Shown here in pieces: positions 20,562 to 30,164 of a stretch of DNA of 64,000 nucleotides. How positions within the stretch are numbered: the stretch's first letter is position 1; each line of letters starts with the position of its first letter. Source of the DNA: Campylobacter avium LMG 24591 (GTDB lineage Bacteria; Campylobacterota; Campylobacteria; Campylobacterales; Campylobacteraceae); the NCBI RefSeq assembly GCF_002238335.1, contig NZ_CP022347.1:1-64000 (forward strand), in the 5' to 3' direction. The notes below the pieces were generated by a model. That model was not told the origin of the DNA. It saw nothing but the letters and a program-made list of their open reading frames with translations, and did no database searches. The translations under genes were made by a program, and so were the position numbers.

Positions 20562-20738
20562 CTCGTAAGCCTTCTAAAGATTTTAAAGGCAAAAGTAAGC
20601 TTAGTGCAAAGTAGTGAGGGCGTAGAAATGGCACTAGCTCATAAAAGCTACCCAACTTTTGGTGTGCAATTTCACCCAGAAGCGATTTTAAGCACTTATG
20701 GCAAAAGGCTTTTTAAAAATTGGCTTAGCTTGGCTTAA
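20562..20738 (+). pseudogene. C-terminal fragment of a class I glutamine amidotransferase (PabA/TrpG-like)
   Basis: The plus-strand frame ending at 20738 encodes 'SSEGVEMALAHKSYPTFGVQFHPEAIL...' and a short tail. 'GVQFHPE' is the His/Glu end of the class I glutamine amidotransferase triad in anthranilate and aminodeoxychorismate synthases. The Cys-bearing N-terminal two thirds are absent; upstream is the autotransporter promoter region. A truncated remnant, not a gene. It suggests that a pab/trp locus once adjoined this spot or that DNA was inserted here. Confidence 0.7.
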
Positions 20739-20785
20739 AAATATCTTAGTACATACAAATGCAAAAGTTAAGATTTTCATCGTAA

Positions 20786-20809
20786 ACTAGCTCGTGCTAG
20801 AGCTTTTTT
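20786..20809 (+). terminator. Possible terminator at the merR end
   Basis: Short hairpin CTAGC-TCGT-GCTAG followed by AGCTTTTTT on the plus strand, overlapping the last codon of the minus-strand MerR gene. The stem is only 5 bp, so this is a weak candidate, perhaps a leftover of the amidotransferase fragment upstream. Confidence 0.3.
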
Positions 20810-21222
20810 ACGGTGTCGCAGGATTTGTATTGCGAGCTTTGAGGGTTAAAGCCGTCTATATTGTTAGCAAGCATTTCATCATACATTTTAAGCTTTTTGC
20901 TAAGCACTTCAAGCACGGATTGAAGCTCCTCTATATTGTCCTCAACAATTTCTTTTTGCCTTGCTATCATGTCTCTTCTTTCTTGTGCTGTGCCTTCGCC
21001 TTGATTTGCAAGGTGTATGTAGTGCCTTATGCTAGGTATGTCCATTTGGGACTTTCTAAGCCAATTTATCCAGCCAACCCACTCCACATCTCTTTTACTG
21101 AAATACTTTACTTTGTTATCGTCCTTTTGCACGAAAGGAAAAAGCCCTTTTTTCGCCCAAAAACGCAAGGTGTGAGATGAAACCCCTGTCTTTCTTTCTA
21201 CTTCTATGATAGTATAAGCCAT
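20797..21222 (-). CDS. MerR family transcriptional regulator (MerR1)
   Basis: 141 residues. N-terminal winged helix-turn-helix typical of MerR proteins ('YTIIEVERKTGVSSHTLRFWAKKGLFPFV', 'YFSKRDVEWVGWI'), followed by a long dimerisation coiled coil (about residues 75-125). The C-terminal tail has a single Cys ('SSQYKSCDTVKKL') and no metal-binding cluster. A sensor of electrophiles or redox state rather than metal is plausible, though inferred. I chose ATG 21222, preceded by AAAGG; a TTG two codons earlier is possible. Divergent from the aldo/keto reductase gene, with twin 19-bp-spacer promoters between them. A paralogue lies at 39648-40073. Confidence 0.85.
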   Translation of the reverse strand: MAYTIIEVERKTGVSSHTLRFWAKKGLFPFVQKDDNKVKYFSKRDVEWVGWINWLRKSQMDIPSIRHYIHLANQGEGTAQERRDMIARQKEIVEDNIEELQSVLEVLSKKLKMYDEMLANNIDGFNPQSSQYKSCDTVKKL

Positions 21223-21248
21223 TTTCAACCTTTCTTTTATTTTGTACT

Positions 21249-21279
21249 ATTATAAAGCATTAGAGTTAGTCTAAGTCAA
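21249..21279 (-). promoter_or_regulatory. MerR-type promoter of merR1 (19-bp spacer)
   Basis: Read on the minus strand: TTGACT at 21279-21274, TATAAT at 21254-21249, spacer exactly 19 bp beginning TAGACTAACTCT. The extended spacer is the hallmark of promoters activated by MerR proteins through DNA untwisting. It is an inverted copy of the element in front of the divergent reductase gene, so MerR1 probably autoregulates. Confidence 0.75.
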
Positions 21280-21322
21280 GAGAAAAATAAAATATTTCAA
21301 AAAAAAATTTTAAGAAAAATGC

Positions 21323-22541
<1,219 letters not shown>

Positions 22542-22754
22542 AAAGATTTAATGTCAGGTGTTTTTAACGCAATAAATTCAAGCAAGCAAAACACTTGACA
22601 AGACTGTCATCACTCATATATTGTTATTAAGTTTGCACTCTTGATTAATGAACTAGCAGTTGTTATCATTTAGCGATAAAATTTGTACTAAATAAAGAAA
22701 AAAATTCAAGCAAAGCAAAATATATTTAGTAAAATATATGCACAAGGAGTTTAA

Positions 22755-24074
22755 ATGAAGATAAAAAGATTTCCTAGACTAGACGGAGACCTAGCTTGGT
22801 TTGAGCTTTGCAAGGATAAGAACGAAGATATAGGCAAAAAACTCAAAAGCGATATAAATGTAGATATATGCGTCGTGGGTGCTGGTATAGCTGGTTTTAG
22901 CACAGCGAATTTCCTAGCAAAACAGTATCCAAATTCAAAAATCGCCCTAGTAGAAGCACTAAAAATAGGTCAAGGAACAAGCAGCAGGAATGCCGGATTT
23001 ATAATAGATTTACCACACAATGTTGACGGATTTGAGCCAAATTTAGAACATGATCTTAAGATATATGAGTTAAATTGCTTTGCCATAGACATCCTAGATA
23101 AGATTGTGAAAGAAAACAACATACAGTGTGATTGGCAAAAAATAGGAAAATACATGTGTGCTCACGAAAGCTCGAATTTGCAAGGTTTAGATAATTTTGA
23201 AAAACATTTAAAGCCGTGTGGATTTGAATTTCAAAGGATAAAAGGCAAGGATTTGGAAGCAAGGCTAGGAACTAGCTATTACAAGGAGGCTGTATTTACG
23301 CCTAATAATATCTTAATGAACCCATCAGCCCTAATGAGAGGCCTAATAAAAAGCTTGCCTAAAAATGTAGAAGTTTTTGAGCAAAGCCCTATCATAGAAG
23401 TAAAATACGGCAAGCAAAAGGTGCTTAAAAGCTACGCAGGCTCTGTAACTTGCGAAATTTTGGTTCTAGCACTTGATACTTATTTAGAGGAATTTGGCTT
23501 AGTTAAAAACAGACAAGCACCTATTTTTACTTACGGTTCTTTAACCCAGAGGCTAAGTGATGAGGAATATGAAAGGTATTTTAAAGACATAAAGCCTTAT
23601 GGATTAACCTCCGCACACCCTGCCGGAACGACGGTTCGCTTCACTCCCGATAGGAGAATTTTTGTTAGAAATGTGCTTGATTTTATGCCAAATTTAACTT
23701 GCAGCGAGCATGATTTAAGAAGGGCCTTTGAGCAACACAGGCTTTCTTTTGAGGCTAGATTTCCTAATCTTAAACACAAGAATTTCGAATTTACTTGGGG
23801 CGGGACGCTTTGTATGACTTTAAATCACGAAAGCGTTTTTGGTGAAATTGATGATAATGTTTTTGCAATGAGCGGAAGCAATGGAGTTGGCATGGCTAAA
23901 GGGGTTTATCTTGGGTATTATATGGCTGATTTGATAGCGAAAAAGAGCTCAGAAAATTTGGACTTTATAATCAAGCACAACAAGGCAAATTTTATACCGC
24001 CTGAACCACTAAGATCCATAGGCGCTAAGATAAGACTGTGGTACGAGCAAAAAAATGCGGCAAATGATATATAA
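22755..24074 (+). CDS. FAD-dependent amino-acid oxidase/dehydrogenase-like (DAO family)
   Basis: 439 residues. FAD-binding Rossmann motif 'DICVVGAGIAGFSTANFLAKQ' near residue 33, 'GQGTSSRNAGFI' (adenosine/phosphate contact), and the C-terminal 'FAMSGSNGVGMAKGVYLGYYMADLI' flavin-binding end. Typical of D-amino-acid dehydrogenase or glycine-oxidase-like enzymes that oxidise amines to imines; the substrate is not evident. No signal peptide. AAGGAG precedes ATG. The next gene is RidA, which hydrolyses reactive imines/enamines, supporting an amine-oxidising role. Confidence 0.82.
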   Translation: MKIKRFPRLDGDLAWFELCKDKNEDIGKKLKSDINVDICVVGAGIAGFSTANFLAKQYPNSKIALVEALKIGQGTSSRNAGFIIDLPHNVDGFEPNLEHDLKIYELNCFAIDILDKIVKENNIQCDWQKIGKYMCAHESSNLQGLDNFEKHLKPCGFEFQRIKGKDLEARLGTSYYKEAVFTPNNILMNPSALMRGLIKSLPKNVEVFEQSPIIEVKYGKQKVLKSYAGSVTCEILVLALDTYLEEFGLVKNRQAPIFTYGSLTQRLSDEEYERYFKDIKPYGLTSAHPAGTTVRFTPDRRIFVRNVLDFMPNLTCSEHDLRRAFEQHRLSFEARFPNLKHKNFEFTWGGTLCMTLNHESVFGEIDDNVFAMSGSNGVGMAKGVYLGYYMADLIAKKSSENLDFIIKHNKANFIPPEPLRSIGAKIRLWYEQKNAANDI

Positions 24075-24226
24075 AAAGCTTGATTTTGAATTTGCCCTTG
24101 TTAGATTTTTACAGGCTAGCCTTTGCTGGCTAATTTCATGCTATAGCTTAATCAGCCCTAGCTAAGCGGTATTTGCATGTTTTGGCTTGGGTATCGTTAA
24201 ATTTTACTTAACATAAAGGAGAGATA

Positions 24227-24568
24227 ATGAAAAGATTTTTAGAAGATGAGAGAATGTCGCAAGTTGTATTGCACGACAATGGCTTTTTCGAGACTGCCGG
24301 GCAGGTTTGTGAGGACACAAAACAAGATATAAAAACACAAACTAAACAAAGCCTGGATAATATAGACGAGGTTTTAAAAAGCATAGGCGCCACAAAGGCT
24401 AATATAAGCAGAATTCAAATTTGGCTTAATGATATGAGCGACTTTGAAGCCATGAATGAAGTGTATGATGAGTGGGTAAAAGACATCCCAAAACCTGCAA
24501 GAGCTTGCGTGGGAGCTACTTTGGTTGAGGGGTATTTGGTGGAAATTCAAGCCTTTGGAGCCTTATAA
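24227..24568 (+). CDS. ridA: RidA family enamine/imine deaminase
   Basis: 113 residues. C-terminal signature 'PKPARACVGATLVEGYLVEIQAFG' contains the conserved Arg and Cys of the RidA (YjgF/YER057c) trimer active site. RidA hydrolyses 2-aminoacrylate and related imines to keto acids and ammonia. AAGGAGAG lies ahead of ATG. The N-terminal half is less typical than canonical RidA, so it may be a Rid subfamily member specialised for the imine made by the upstream FAD enzyme (150-bp gap, probably one operon). Confidence 0.82.
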   Translation: MKRFLEDERMSQVVLHDNGFFETAGQVCEDTKQDIKTQTKQSLDNIDEVLKSIGATKANISRIQIWLNDMSDFEAMNEVYDEWVKDIPKPARACVGATLVEGYLVEIQAFGAL

Positions 24569-24624
24569 AGCTCTTACTTTGTAGTCAGTTTCTTAATTTG
24601 CTCAGTCACGGCCGCAACGCCCTC

Positions 24625-24654
24625 GTCCGTGCTATTTTGCACGGACTGTTTTAA
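24625..24654 (+). terminator. Rho-independent terminator after ridA
   Basis: Perfect 8-bp GC-rich stem GTCCGTGC / GCACGGAC with loop TATTTT, followed by TGTTTTAATTTATT. Lies between ridA (+) and the convergent pseudouridine synthase gene (-), so may serve both. Confidence 0.75.
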
Positions 24655-24670
24655 TTTATTGACAAAAAAT

Positions 24671-25576
24671 TTACAAATGCAAGGCTTTTAAAAAGTCCTT
24701 TTTTGCATCTTTTTTTGAGTATATATCATAAAATTTTCCCTTAAATTCAAAGCTAAGATTATAAGAATGCAAGCAAAGCCTGGTTGCTAGGCATAATTTT
24801 AAAAGTTCTTTTTCGCTTACAAGCTCATCTAAAATTCTTTCAATATCACCTTTTTCTAAACCATACAAACAGTCTCCTAAAATTCTATATCCGCTGTAAA
24901 ATAAATGCGCTCTTAGCTGATGTTGTCTGCCTGTAAGTGGTTTGCAAAGCAAAAAAGAAGCGTCTAAATCCTTAAAATACTCAAGCCTTGTAAAGAGTGA
25001 AATAGCCTTTTTCCCACTATCACAAGGCCTTACTCTAATTTTTACATCATCGTAATCATCAGCAAGAGCCAAAGCTTTATTAACCGTGAATTCCCTAGGA
25101 GTTTCGCCCTTAACTAGGGCTAAATACTGCTTTTTTATCTCTTTGTTTTCAAACATCTTTTTAAGCTCAATCTGTGCATTTTTATTTTTTGCAACTAATA
25201 TAAGACCACTTGTTTGCTTATCAAGTCTGTGTGCCACACAAGCTTGCTCACCCCAAAGAGCCCAAATTTCATCGCAGAGACTGTATTTGCAGTGTCTGCC
25301 ATTTGGGTGGCTTAAAACGCCACTAGCCTTTTCAAGCACGGCAAAATCATCTTCTTCAAACACTACTTCCACGCCTTGTGCCTTGTTTTCATATACAAGC
25401 AATTCTATCTTGCCGCTTAAAAACTCGTTTTTTTTGCTCACCGGCACATCATTACAAAATAATCTTTTTTTATCTATCAATCTTTGAGCACGGGACATAG
25501 ATATATTTTGTTCTTGCATAAGAAGCTCGTAAGCTCTTAAATTCCGGAGTTTGAGCTCCTTTTTTATGTAGGGCAT
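24671..25576 (-). CDS. RluA family ribosomal/tRNA pseudouridine synthase
   Basis: About 301 residues. N-terminal S4-type RNA-binding segment ('MSRAQRLIDKKRLFCNDVPVSK'), then the RluA catalytic core with 'ACVAHRLDKQTSGLILVAKN', where the Asp of HRLD is the nucleophile, and 'CKPLTGRQHQLRAHLFYSGYRILGD'. Start taken at ATG 25576 with GAGGA upstream; an upstream TTG would add four residues. Divergent from purB. The target uridine is not predictable here. Confidence 0.9.
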   Translation of the reverse strand: MPYIKKELKLRNLRAYELLMQEQNISMSRAQRLIDKKRLFCNDVPVSKKNEFLSGKIELLVYENKAQGVEVVFEEDDFAVLEKASGVLSHPNGRHCKYSLCDEIWALWGEQACVAHRLDKQTSGLILVAKNKNAQIELKKMFENKEIKKQYLALVKGETPREFTVNKALALADDYDDVKIRVRPCDSGKKAISLFTRLEYFKDLDASFLLCKPLTGRQHQLRAHLFYSGYRILGDCLYGLEKGDIERILDELVSEKELLKLCLATRLCLHSYNLSFEFKGKFYDIYSKKDAKKDFLKALHL

Positions 25577-25678
25577 TTTTATCCTCAATTTTAAGATTAA
25601 ATTTAAAAAATTTTAATACATAATAAAACTTTTTTTCAGTAAAATCAAAACTCATTTTATAAACAAAAGGCTTAAAAA

Positions 25679-27007
25679 GTGGTTCAAAGATATAGCAGAA
25701 AAATTATGGCTGATAAGTGGAGTATAGAAGCAAAATACTCATATTGGCTAAAGGTTGAGTTAGCCGCTGTTAAGGCTTGGAATGAGCTAGGTTTTATAAG
25801 CGATGGGGATTGTGAAAAGATTTGCAAAAATGCAAGTTTTGATGTAGCTAGGATAGATGAGATAGAAAAAGAAACAAAGCACGATGTGATAGCTTTTTTA
25901 ACATCCATAAGTGAAAATTTAGGCGAGGAAAGCCGCTTTTTACACTACGGCATGACAAGCTCTGATTGTATAGATACGGCTCTGGCTTTACAGATGAAAG
26001 AAAGCTTAGAACTTATTTTAGAAGATTTAAAGCTCTTGCTTGAAGCCATTAAAAAAAGAGCTTATGAGCATAAAAATACCCTTATGGTAGGTAGAAGCCA
26101 CGGAATTCACGGCGAGCCTATAAGCTTTGGGCTTGTGCTTGGGATTTGGTATGATGAGCTTAAAAATGCAAGGTCTTTGCTAATAAACGCAAAAGAGCTT
26201 ATAAGCTATGGAAAATTAAGCGGAGCTATGGGAAATTTTGCACACTCACCGCTTGAGCTTGAGGAAAAAACTTGTGAGCTTTTAGGCTTAAAAGCAGCCC
26301 CTATTTCAAATCAAGTAGTGCAAAGAGATAGACATGCACAAGTCGTATCAGCCCTAGCTATTTTGGCTGCAAGTTGTGAAAAGATAGCCGTTGCGATAAG
26401 GCATTTTCAAAGAACTGAAGTTTATGAGGCGGAGGAGTATTTTTCTAAGGGACAAAAGGGAAGTTCAGCTATGCCGCATAAAAGAAATCCCGTGCTAAGT
26501 GAGAATGTAACCGGACTTTGCAGAATTATAAGAGCCTTTGTAAATCCAGCCTTAGAAAATGTAGCTTTGTGGCACGAAAGAGACATAAGTCATTCAAGCG
26601 TGGAAAGATTTATGCTGCCTGATATTTTTATCACAAGTGATTTTATGCTTGATAGACTTACAAAGCTTATAGAGAACTTACTTGTTTATCCAAAAAATAT
26701 GATGAAAAATTTAAATCTAACAGGGGGCTTAGTCTTTTCGCAAAGAGTGCTTTTAGAATTACCATTAAAAGGACTTAGCAGAGAAGAGTCTTATAAGATA
26801 GTGCAAAGAAATGCTATGAAGGTCTGGCAAGATTTAGGCGAGGGTAAAAAGGCGATAAATGAAAAAAATGAAAGCTTATTCTTACTAGCCCTGCTTGAGG
26901 ATGAGGACTTAAGGGCTAGGATGAGCGAGGAGGACATTAGAGCTTGTTTTGATTACTCATACTACTTAAGAAATGTAAATTCTATCTTTTCTAGAGTATT
27001 TAAATAA
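25679..27007 (+). CDS. purB: Adenylosuccinate lyase
   Basis: Two steps of purine synthesis (SAICAR to AICAR and adenylosuccinate to AMP). 442 residues. Fumarase/aspartase superfamily signature 'GSSAMPHKRNPVLSENV', plus 'TSSDCIDTALALQM' and 'GRSHGIHGEPISFG' with the catalytic His. The protein begins 'MVQRYSRKIMADKWS', the usual Campylobacter start, encoded by GTG at 25679. Followed by nrdA after 15 bp. Confidence 0.95.
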   Translation: MVQRYSRKIMADKWSIEAKYSYWLKVELAAVKAWNELGFISDGDCEKICKNASFDVARIDEIEKETKHDVIAFLTSISENLGEESRFLHYGMTSSDCIDTALALQMKESLELILEDLKLLLEAIKKRAYEHKNTLMVGRSHGIHGEPISFGLVLGIWYDELKNARSLLINAKELISYGKLSGAMGNFAHSPLELEEKTCELLGLKAAPISNQVVQRDRHAQVVSALAILAASCEKIAVAIRHFQRTEVYEAEEYFSKGQKGSSAMPHKRNPVLSENVTGLCRIIRAFVNPALENVALWHERDISHSSVERFMLPDIFITSDFMLDRLTKLIENLLVYPKNMMKNLNLTGGLVFSQRVLLELPLKGLSREESYKIVQRNAMKVWQDLGEGKKAINEKNESLFLLALLEDEDLRARMSEEDIRACFDYSYYLRNVNSIFSRVFK

Positions 27008-27022
27008 ATTTAAAGGTTTTTT

Positions 27023-29392
27023 ATGAAAGTTATAAAAAGAAATGGTCGCACAGAAGAACTTGATATATCAAAGATCAAAAAATGCACAAATGACGCAGTT
27101 GCAGGGCTTGAGGGTGTAAATGTAAGTGAGCTAGAACTAGATGCTAAAATTCAGTTTAGAGACGGAATTTCAACCGAAGAAATTCAAAAAACTCTTATAA
27201 AAACTGCTGTTGATAAGATAGATGTGGATTGTCCAAATTGGACCTTTGTGGCAGCTAGGCTCTTTTTGTATGACTTATATAAAAAAGCAAATGGTATGAA
27301 TAGATACAATCACTTAAGGGATTATTTTTCAAAGGCTGAAAAAGAAGGCAGGATGATACTTGGCTTAAAAGAAAAGTATGATTTAGATGACTTAAATGAG
27401 TATATAAAGCCAGAAAGAGACTTGCAATTTACTTATCTTGGCATAAAAACCCTTTATGATAGGTATCTTATAAAGGATAAAAAGGCAAATCCTATCGAGC
27501 TGCCGCAACAAATGTTCATGGGCATAGCTATGTTTTTAGCTCAAAATGAGTTTAATCCTCAGGAATGGGCTAAGAAATTTTATGATTTAATCTCCAAATT
27601 TGAAGTTATGTTAGCTACTCCAACCCTTTCAAATGCAAGAACCACAAGACATCAGCTAAGCTCTTGTTATATAGGAAGCACGCCTGATAATATAGAAGGA
27701 ATTTTTGATTCTTTTAAGGAAATGGCTTTGCTTTCAAAATTTGGCGGAGGCATAGGCTGGGATTGGTCTAAGGTCAGGGCTATGGGCGGTAGTATAGACG
27801 GACACAAAAACGCCGCAGGAGGTATAGTGCCATTTTTAAAGATAGCAAATGACATAGCAGTAGCAGTTGATCAGCTAGGCACAAGAAAGGGAGCTATCGC
27901 TGTTTATATCGAGCCTTGGCATATGGATATAAATGATTTTTTGGAGCTTAGGAAAAATTCAGGCGAGGAAAGAAGAAGAACGCACGAGCTTTTCCCAGCA
28001 CTTTGGATAAACGATATATTTATGCAAAGGGTGAGAGATAATGGAATTTGGACTCTTTTTGACCCGGCTGATACGCCTGATTTATGCGATTTGTACGGAG
28101 ATAAGTTTAAAGCAAGATACGAAGAATACGAAAAAGATGAAAGCATAGTAAAAGAAAGGATAGAGGCAAAAGAGCTTTGGAAAAAGGTCTTGCTAAATTA
28201 TTTTGAAACAGGACTTCCTTTTTTATGCTTTAAAGATAGTGCAAATAGCGTAAATCCAAACGCACATGACGGGCTTATAAGAAGCTCAAATTTATGCACT
28301 GAAATTTTTCAAAACACAGAGCCAAATTATTATCAAATAGAAGTAAGATACGAGGACGGCAGTGTCGATTGCTACGATGAGGAGGAAATCATCATCATAG
28401 ACACAGGACACCAAAAGCCAGCCAAAAAGATAAGCACCCTAGATAGCATAAACGGCAAAAAAGTCTATATAGTAGAAAAGCACAAGCACAACGGCAAAAC
28501 CGCGGTTTGCAACCTAGCCTCTGTGAATTTAAGCAAGGTAAAAACAAAAGAGGATATCCAAAGGGTCGTGCCTACTGCCATTAGAATGCTTGATAATGTG
28601 ATTGATTTAAATTTCTATCCTCATTTAAAGGTAAAGGATACAAATTTACAAACAAGAGCCATAGGACTTGGGGTTATGGGCGAGGCACAAATGCTTGCTG
28701 AGGAGGGCATTTATTGGGGTTCTGAGGAGCATTTTCACAAGATAGATAAGATAATGGAAAATATAAGCTATGAGGCCATAAACGCTTCTGCTTCTTTGGC
28801 TGCTGAAAAAGGCGTGTATCCTAAATTTGAGGGTTCTAATTGGAGCAAAGGGATTTTTCCTATAGACTTAGCAAACAAAAAGGCAAAGGCGCTCACCCTA
28901 AGAGACGGGCTTTTTGAGCAAAGCGACTGTGATTGGGAGAAGCTAAGAGCTAGGGTGAAAAAGGTAGGCATGAGAAATGGCTATCTTATGGCCATAGCTC
29001 CGACTTCGTCCATATCTATTTTGGTTGGAACCACTCAAACCATAGAGCCTATATATAAACGCAAGTGGTTTGAGCAAAATTTAAGCGGGATGATACCTTG
29101 CGTGGTGCCAAATTTGAATTTAAACACCTGGAACTACTACACTCCAGCTTACGAACTAGACCAAAGAGTGCTTGTAAAGGCTGCTGCTGTGCGTGGAAAG
29201 TGGATAGACCAAGGACAGAGCCTAAATATCTTTATGTCCTTAGACAAGGCAAGCGGGGGTTATCTAAATGATATTTATATGCTTGCTTGGGAGCTTGGAC
29301 TGAAATCAACTTATTATCTAAGAAGCGAAAGCCCAGATAGCAACAAAATAGACACAGTAGATAGAAGCATAGAGTGCGAGGGTTGCCAATAA
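27023..29392 (+). CDS. nrdA: Class Ia ribonucleoside-diphosphate reductase alpha subunit
   Basis: Reduces ribonucleotides to deoxyribonucleotides together with the radical-carrying NrdB, which is not in this window. 789 residues: N-terminal ATP-cone ('MKVIKRNGRTEELDISKIKKC'), 'LSSCYIGSTPDNIEGIFD' with an active-site Cys, 'SSNLCTEIFQNT' with the thiyl-radical Cys, 'CNLASVNLSKV' with the second redox Cys, and a C-terminal 'CEGC' shuttle pair. Probably cotranscribed with purB. Confidence 0.95.
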   Translation: MKVIKRNGRTEELDISKIKKCTNDAVAGLEGVNVSELELDAKIQFRDGISTEEIQKTLIKTAVDKIDVDCPNWTFVAARLFLYDLYKKANGMNRYNHLRDYFSKAEKEGRMILGLKEKYDLDDLNEYIKPERDLQFTYLGIKTLYDRYLIKDKKANPIELPQQMFMGIAMFLAQNEFNPQEWAKKFYDLISKFEVMLATPTLSNARTTRHQLSSCYIGSTPDNIEGIFDSFKEMALLSKFGGGIGWDWSKVRAMGGSIDGHKNAAGGIVPFLKIANDIAVAVDQLGTRKGAIAVYIEPWHMDINDFLELRKNSGEERRRTHELFPALWINDIFMQRVRDNGIWTLFDPADTPDLCDLYGDKFKARYEEYEKDESIVKERIEAKELWKKVLLNYFETGLPFLCFKDSANSVNPNAHDGLIRSSNLCTEIFQNTEPNYYQIEVRYEDGSVDCYDEEEIIIIDTGHQKPAKKISTLDSINGKKVYIVEKHKHNGKTAVCNLASVNLSKVKTKEDIQRVVPTAIRMLDNVIDLNFYPHLKVKDTNLQTRAIGLGVMGEAQMLAEEGIYWGSEEHFHKIDKIMENISYEAINASASLAAEKGVYPKFEGSNWSKGIFPIDLANKKAKALTLRDGLFEQSDCDWEKLRARVKKVGMRNGYLMAIAPTSSISILVGTTQTIEPIYKRKWFEQNLSGMIPCVVPNLNLNTWNYYTPAYELDQRVLVKAAAVRGKWIDQGQSLNIFMSLDKASGGYLNDIYMLAWELGLKSTYYLRSESPDSNKIDTVDRSIECEGCQ

Positions 29393-29415
29393 AATCCCTA
29401 GAGCTTCTAGGGATT
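29393..29415 (+). terminator. Terminator after nrdA
   Basis: Perfect 10-bp stem AATCCCTAGA / TCTAGGGATT with a 3-base GCT loop immediately after the nrdA stop, followed by AATTTTCACCTTTTT. Also lies at the end of the opposing mdaB transcript. Confidence 0.75.
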
Positions 29416-29428
29416 AATTTTCACCTTT

Positions 29429-29551
29429 TTATAAGTGCTTTTTTACACACCCTCCCTTTTTTGTCTTTAAAACACTCAAAGCCTTAAATTCAAAGCTTTT
29501 AACGCCCCGCTTTTTATCTTTTTCAAAAATATCTTTTGTGCTTTCTTGCAT
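29429..29551 (-). CDS. 40-residue small ORF downstream of mdaB
   Basis: Short ORF with a good ribosome-binding site (AAGGAAACACAATG). The product is a basic 40-residue peptide (9 Lys/Arg in the last 30 residues, one Cys in 'KKGGCVKK'). It sits 18 bp after mdaB in the same direction and before the nrdA terminator, so it would be the last gene of the adh-mdaB transcript. No family recognised. It could be a decayed gene end rather than a real peptide. Confidence 0.4.
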   Translation of the reverse strand: MQESTKDIFEKDKKRGVKSFEFKALSVLKTKKGGCVKKHL

Positions 29552-29569
29552 TGTGTTTCCTTTGTATAT

Positions 29570-30154
29570 TTAGATTTTCAAAGCATTCTCTAAATGCGCC
29601 TTATACTCAGCCTTAAATTTCTCAACTTGCGGATTTTTCACCACATCATTACAGATAAAAGTTGGCAACGCCTTTAAGCCCATAAACTCGTGCGCCTTAT
29701 GCAGATGTAAATACACCCCATCGACACCCACGCCGCCAAAAAACTCATTTTTATCATTAAAGGCTTCTAGCGGGGCATTCCAAGTGAGGCTAAACATGTA
29801 TCTTTTATCTTGCAAAAGCCCGCCTGTGCCGTAATTCTTAGTCGGATTATCCCTGTGGCGTCCATCGCTAGTGAAAAACTTACCAGCCCCGGCCATATAG
29901 ACTTTATCGATGTATTCTTTGACTATCCAAGGCTCGCCCATCCACCAGCCGGGCATTTGGTATATCCACACATCAGAATCTAGGAGCTTTTTTACTTCAG
30001 ATTCTACCGTGTAGCCTTTGTCGATATGTGTTTCAAGCACCTTATGTCCTAGAGAGCTTAAAGTCTCTTTTGCCACTTCTTGTAAGGTTGCAGAGAGCCT
30101 GCCCTCACTACTTCCAAATTTTTTAGAGCCATTTAGTAAAAGTATCGTTTTCAT
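29570..30154 (-). CDS. mdaB: NAD(P)H quinone oxidoreductase MdaB
   Basis: 194 residues with the flavodoxin-like fold of MdaB/KefF quinone reductases. The N-terminal 'MKTILLLNGSKKFGSSEGRLSATL' is the flavin phosphate loop; 'WIYQMPGWWMGEPWIVKEYIDKVY' and 'GTGGLLQDKRYMFSLTWNAP' are strong MdaB text. It performs two-electron reduction of quinones, avoiding semiquinone radicals; it is an oxidative-stress gene in Helicobacter. Cytoplasmic (no signal). AAGGAAAAGC precedes ATG; only 10 bp from the upstream alcohol dehydrogenase gene, so under the same MerR-type promoter. Confidence 0.9.
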   Translation of the reverse strand: MKTILLLNGSKKFGSSEGRLSATLQEVAKETLSSLGHKVLETHIDKGYTVESEVKKLLDSDVWIYQMPGWWMGEPWIVKEYIDKVYMAGAGKFFTSDGRHRDNPTKNYGTGGLLQDKRYMFSLTWNAPLEAFNDKNEFFGGVGVDGVYLHLHKAHEFMGLKALPTFICNDVVKNPQVEKFKAEYKAHLENALKI

Positions 30155-30164
30155 TGCTTTTCCT

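Noticed and set aside
22542-22754. MerR-type promoter before the FAD enzyme gene
   Set aside because: TTGACA at 22595-22600 has no TATAAT at 19 bp and the spacer does not match either MerR element; at most an ordinary weak promoter.
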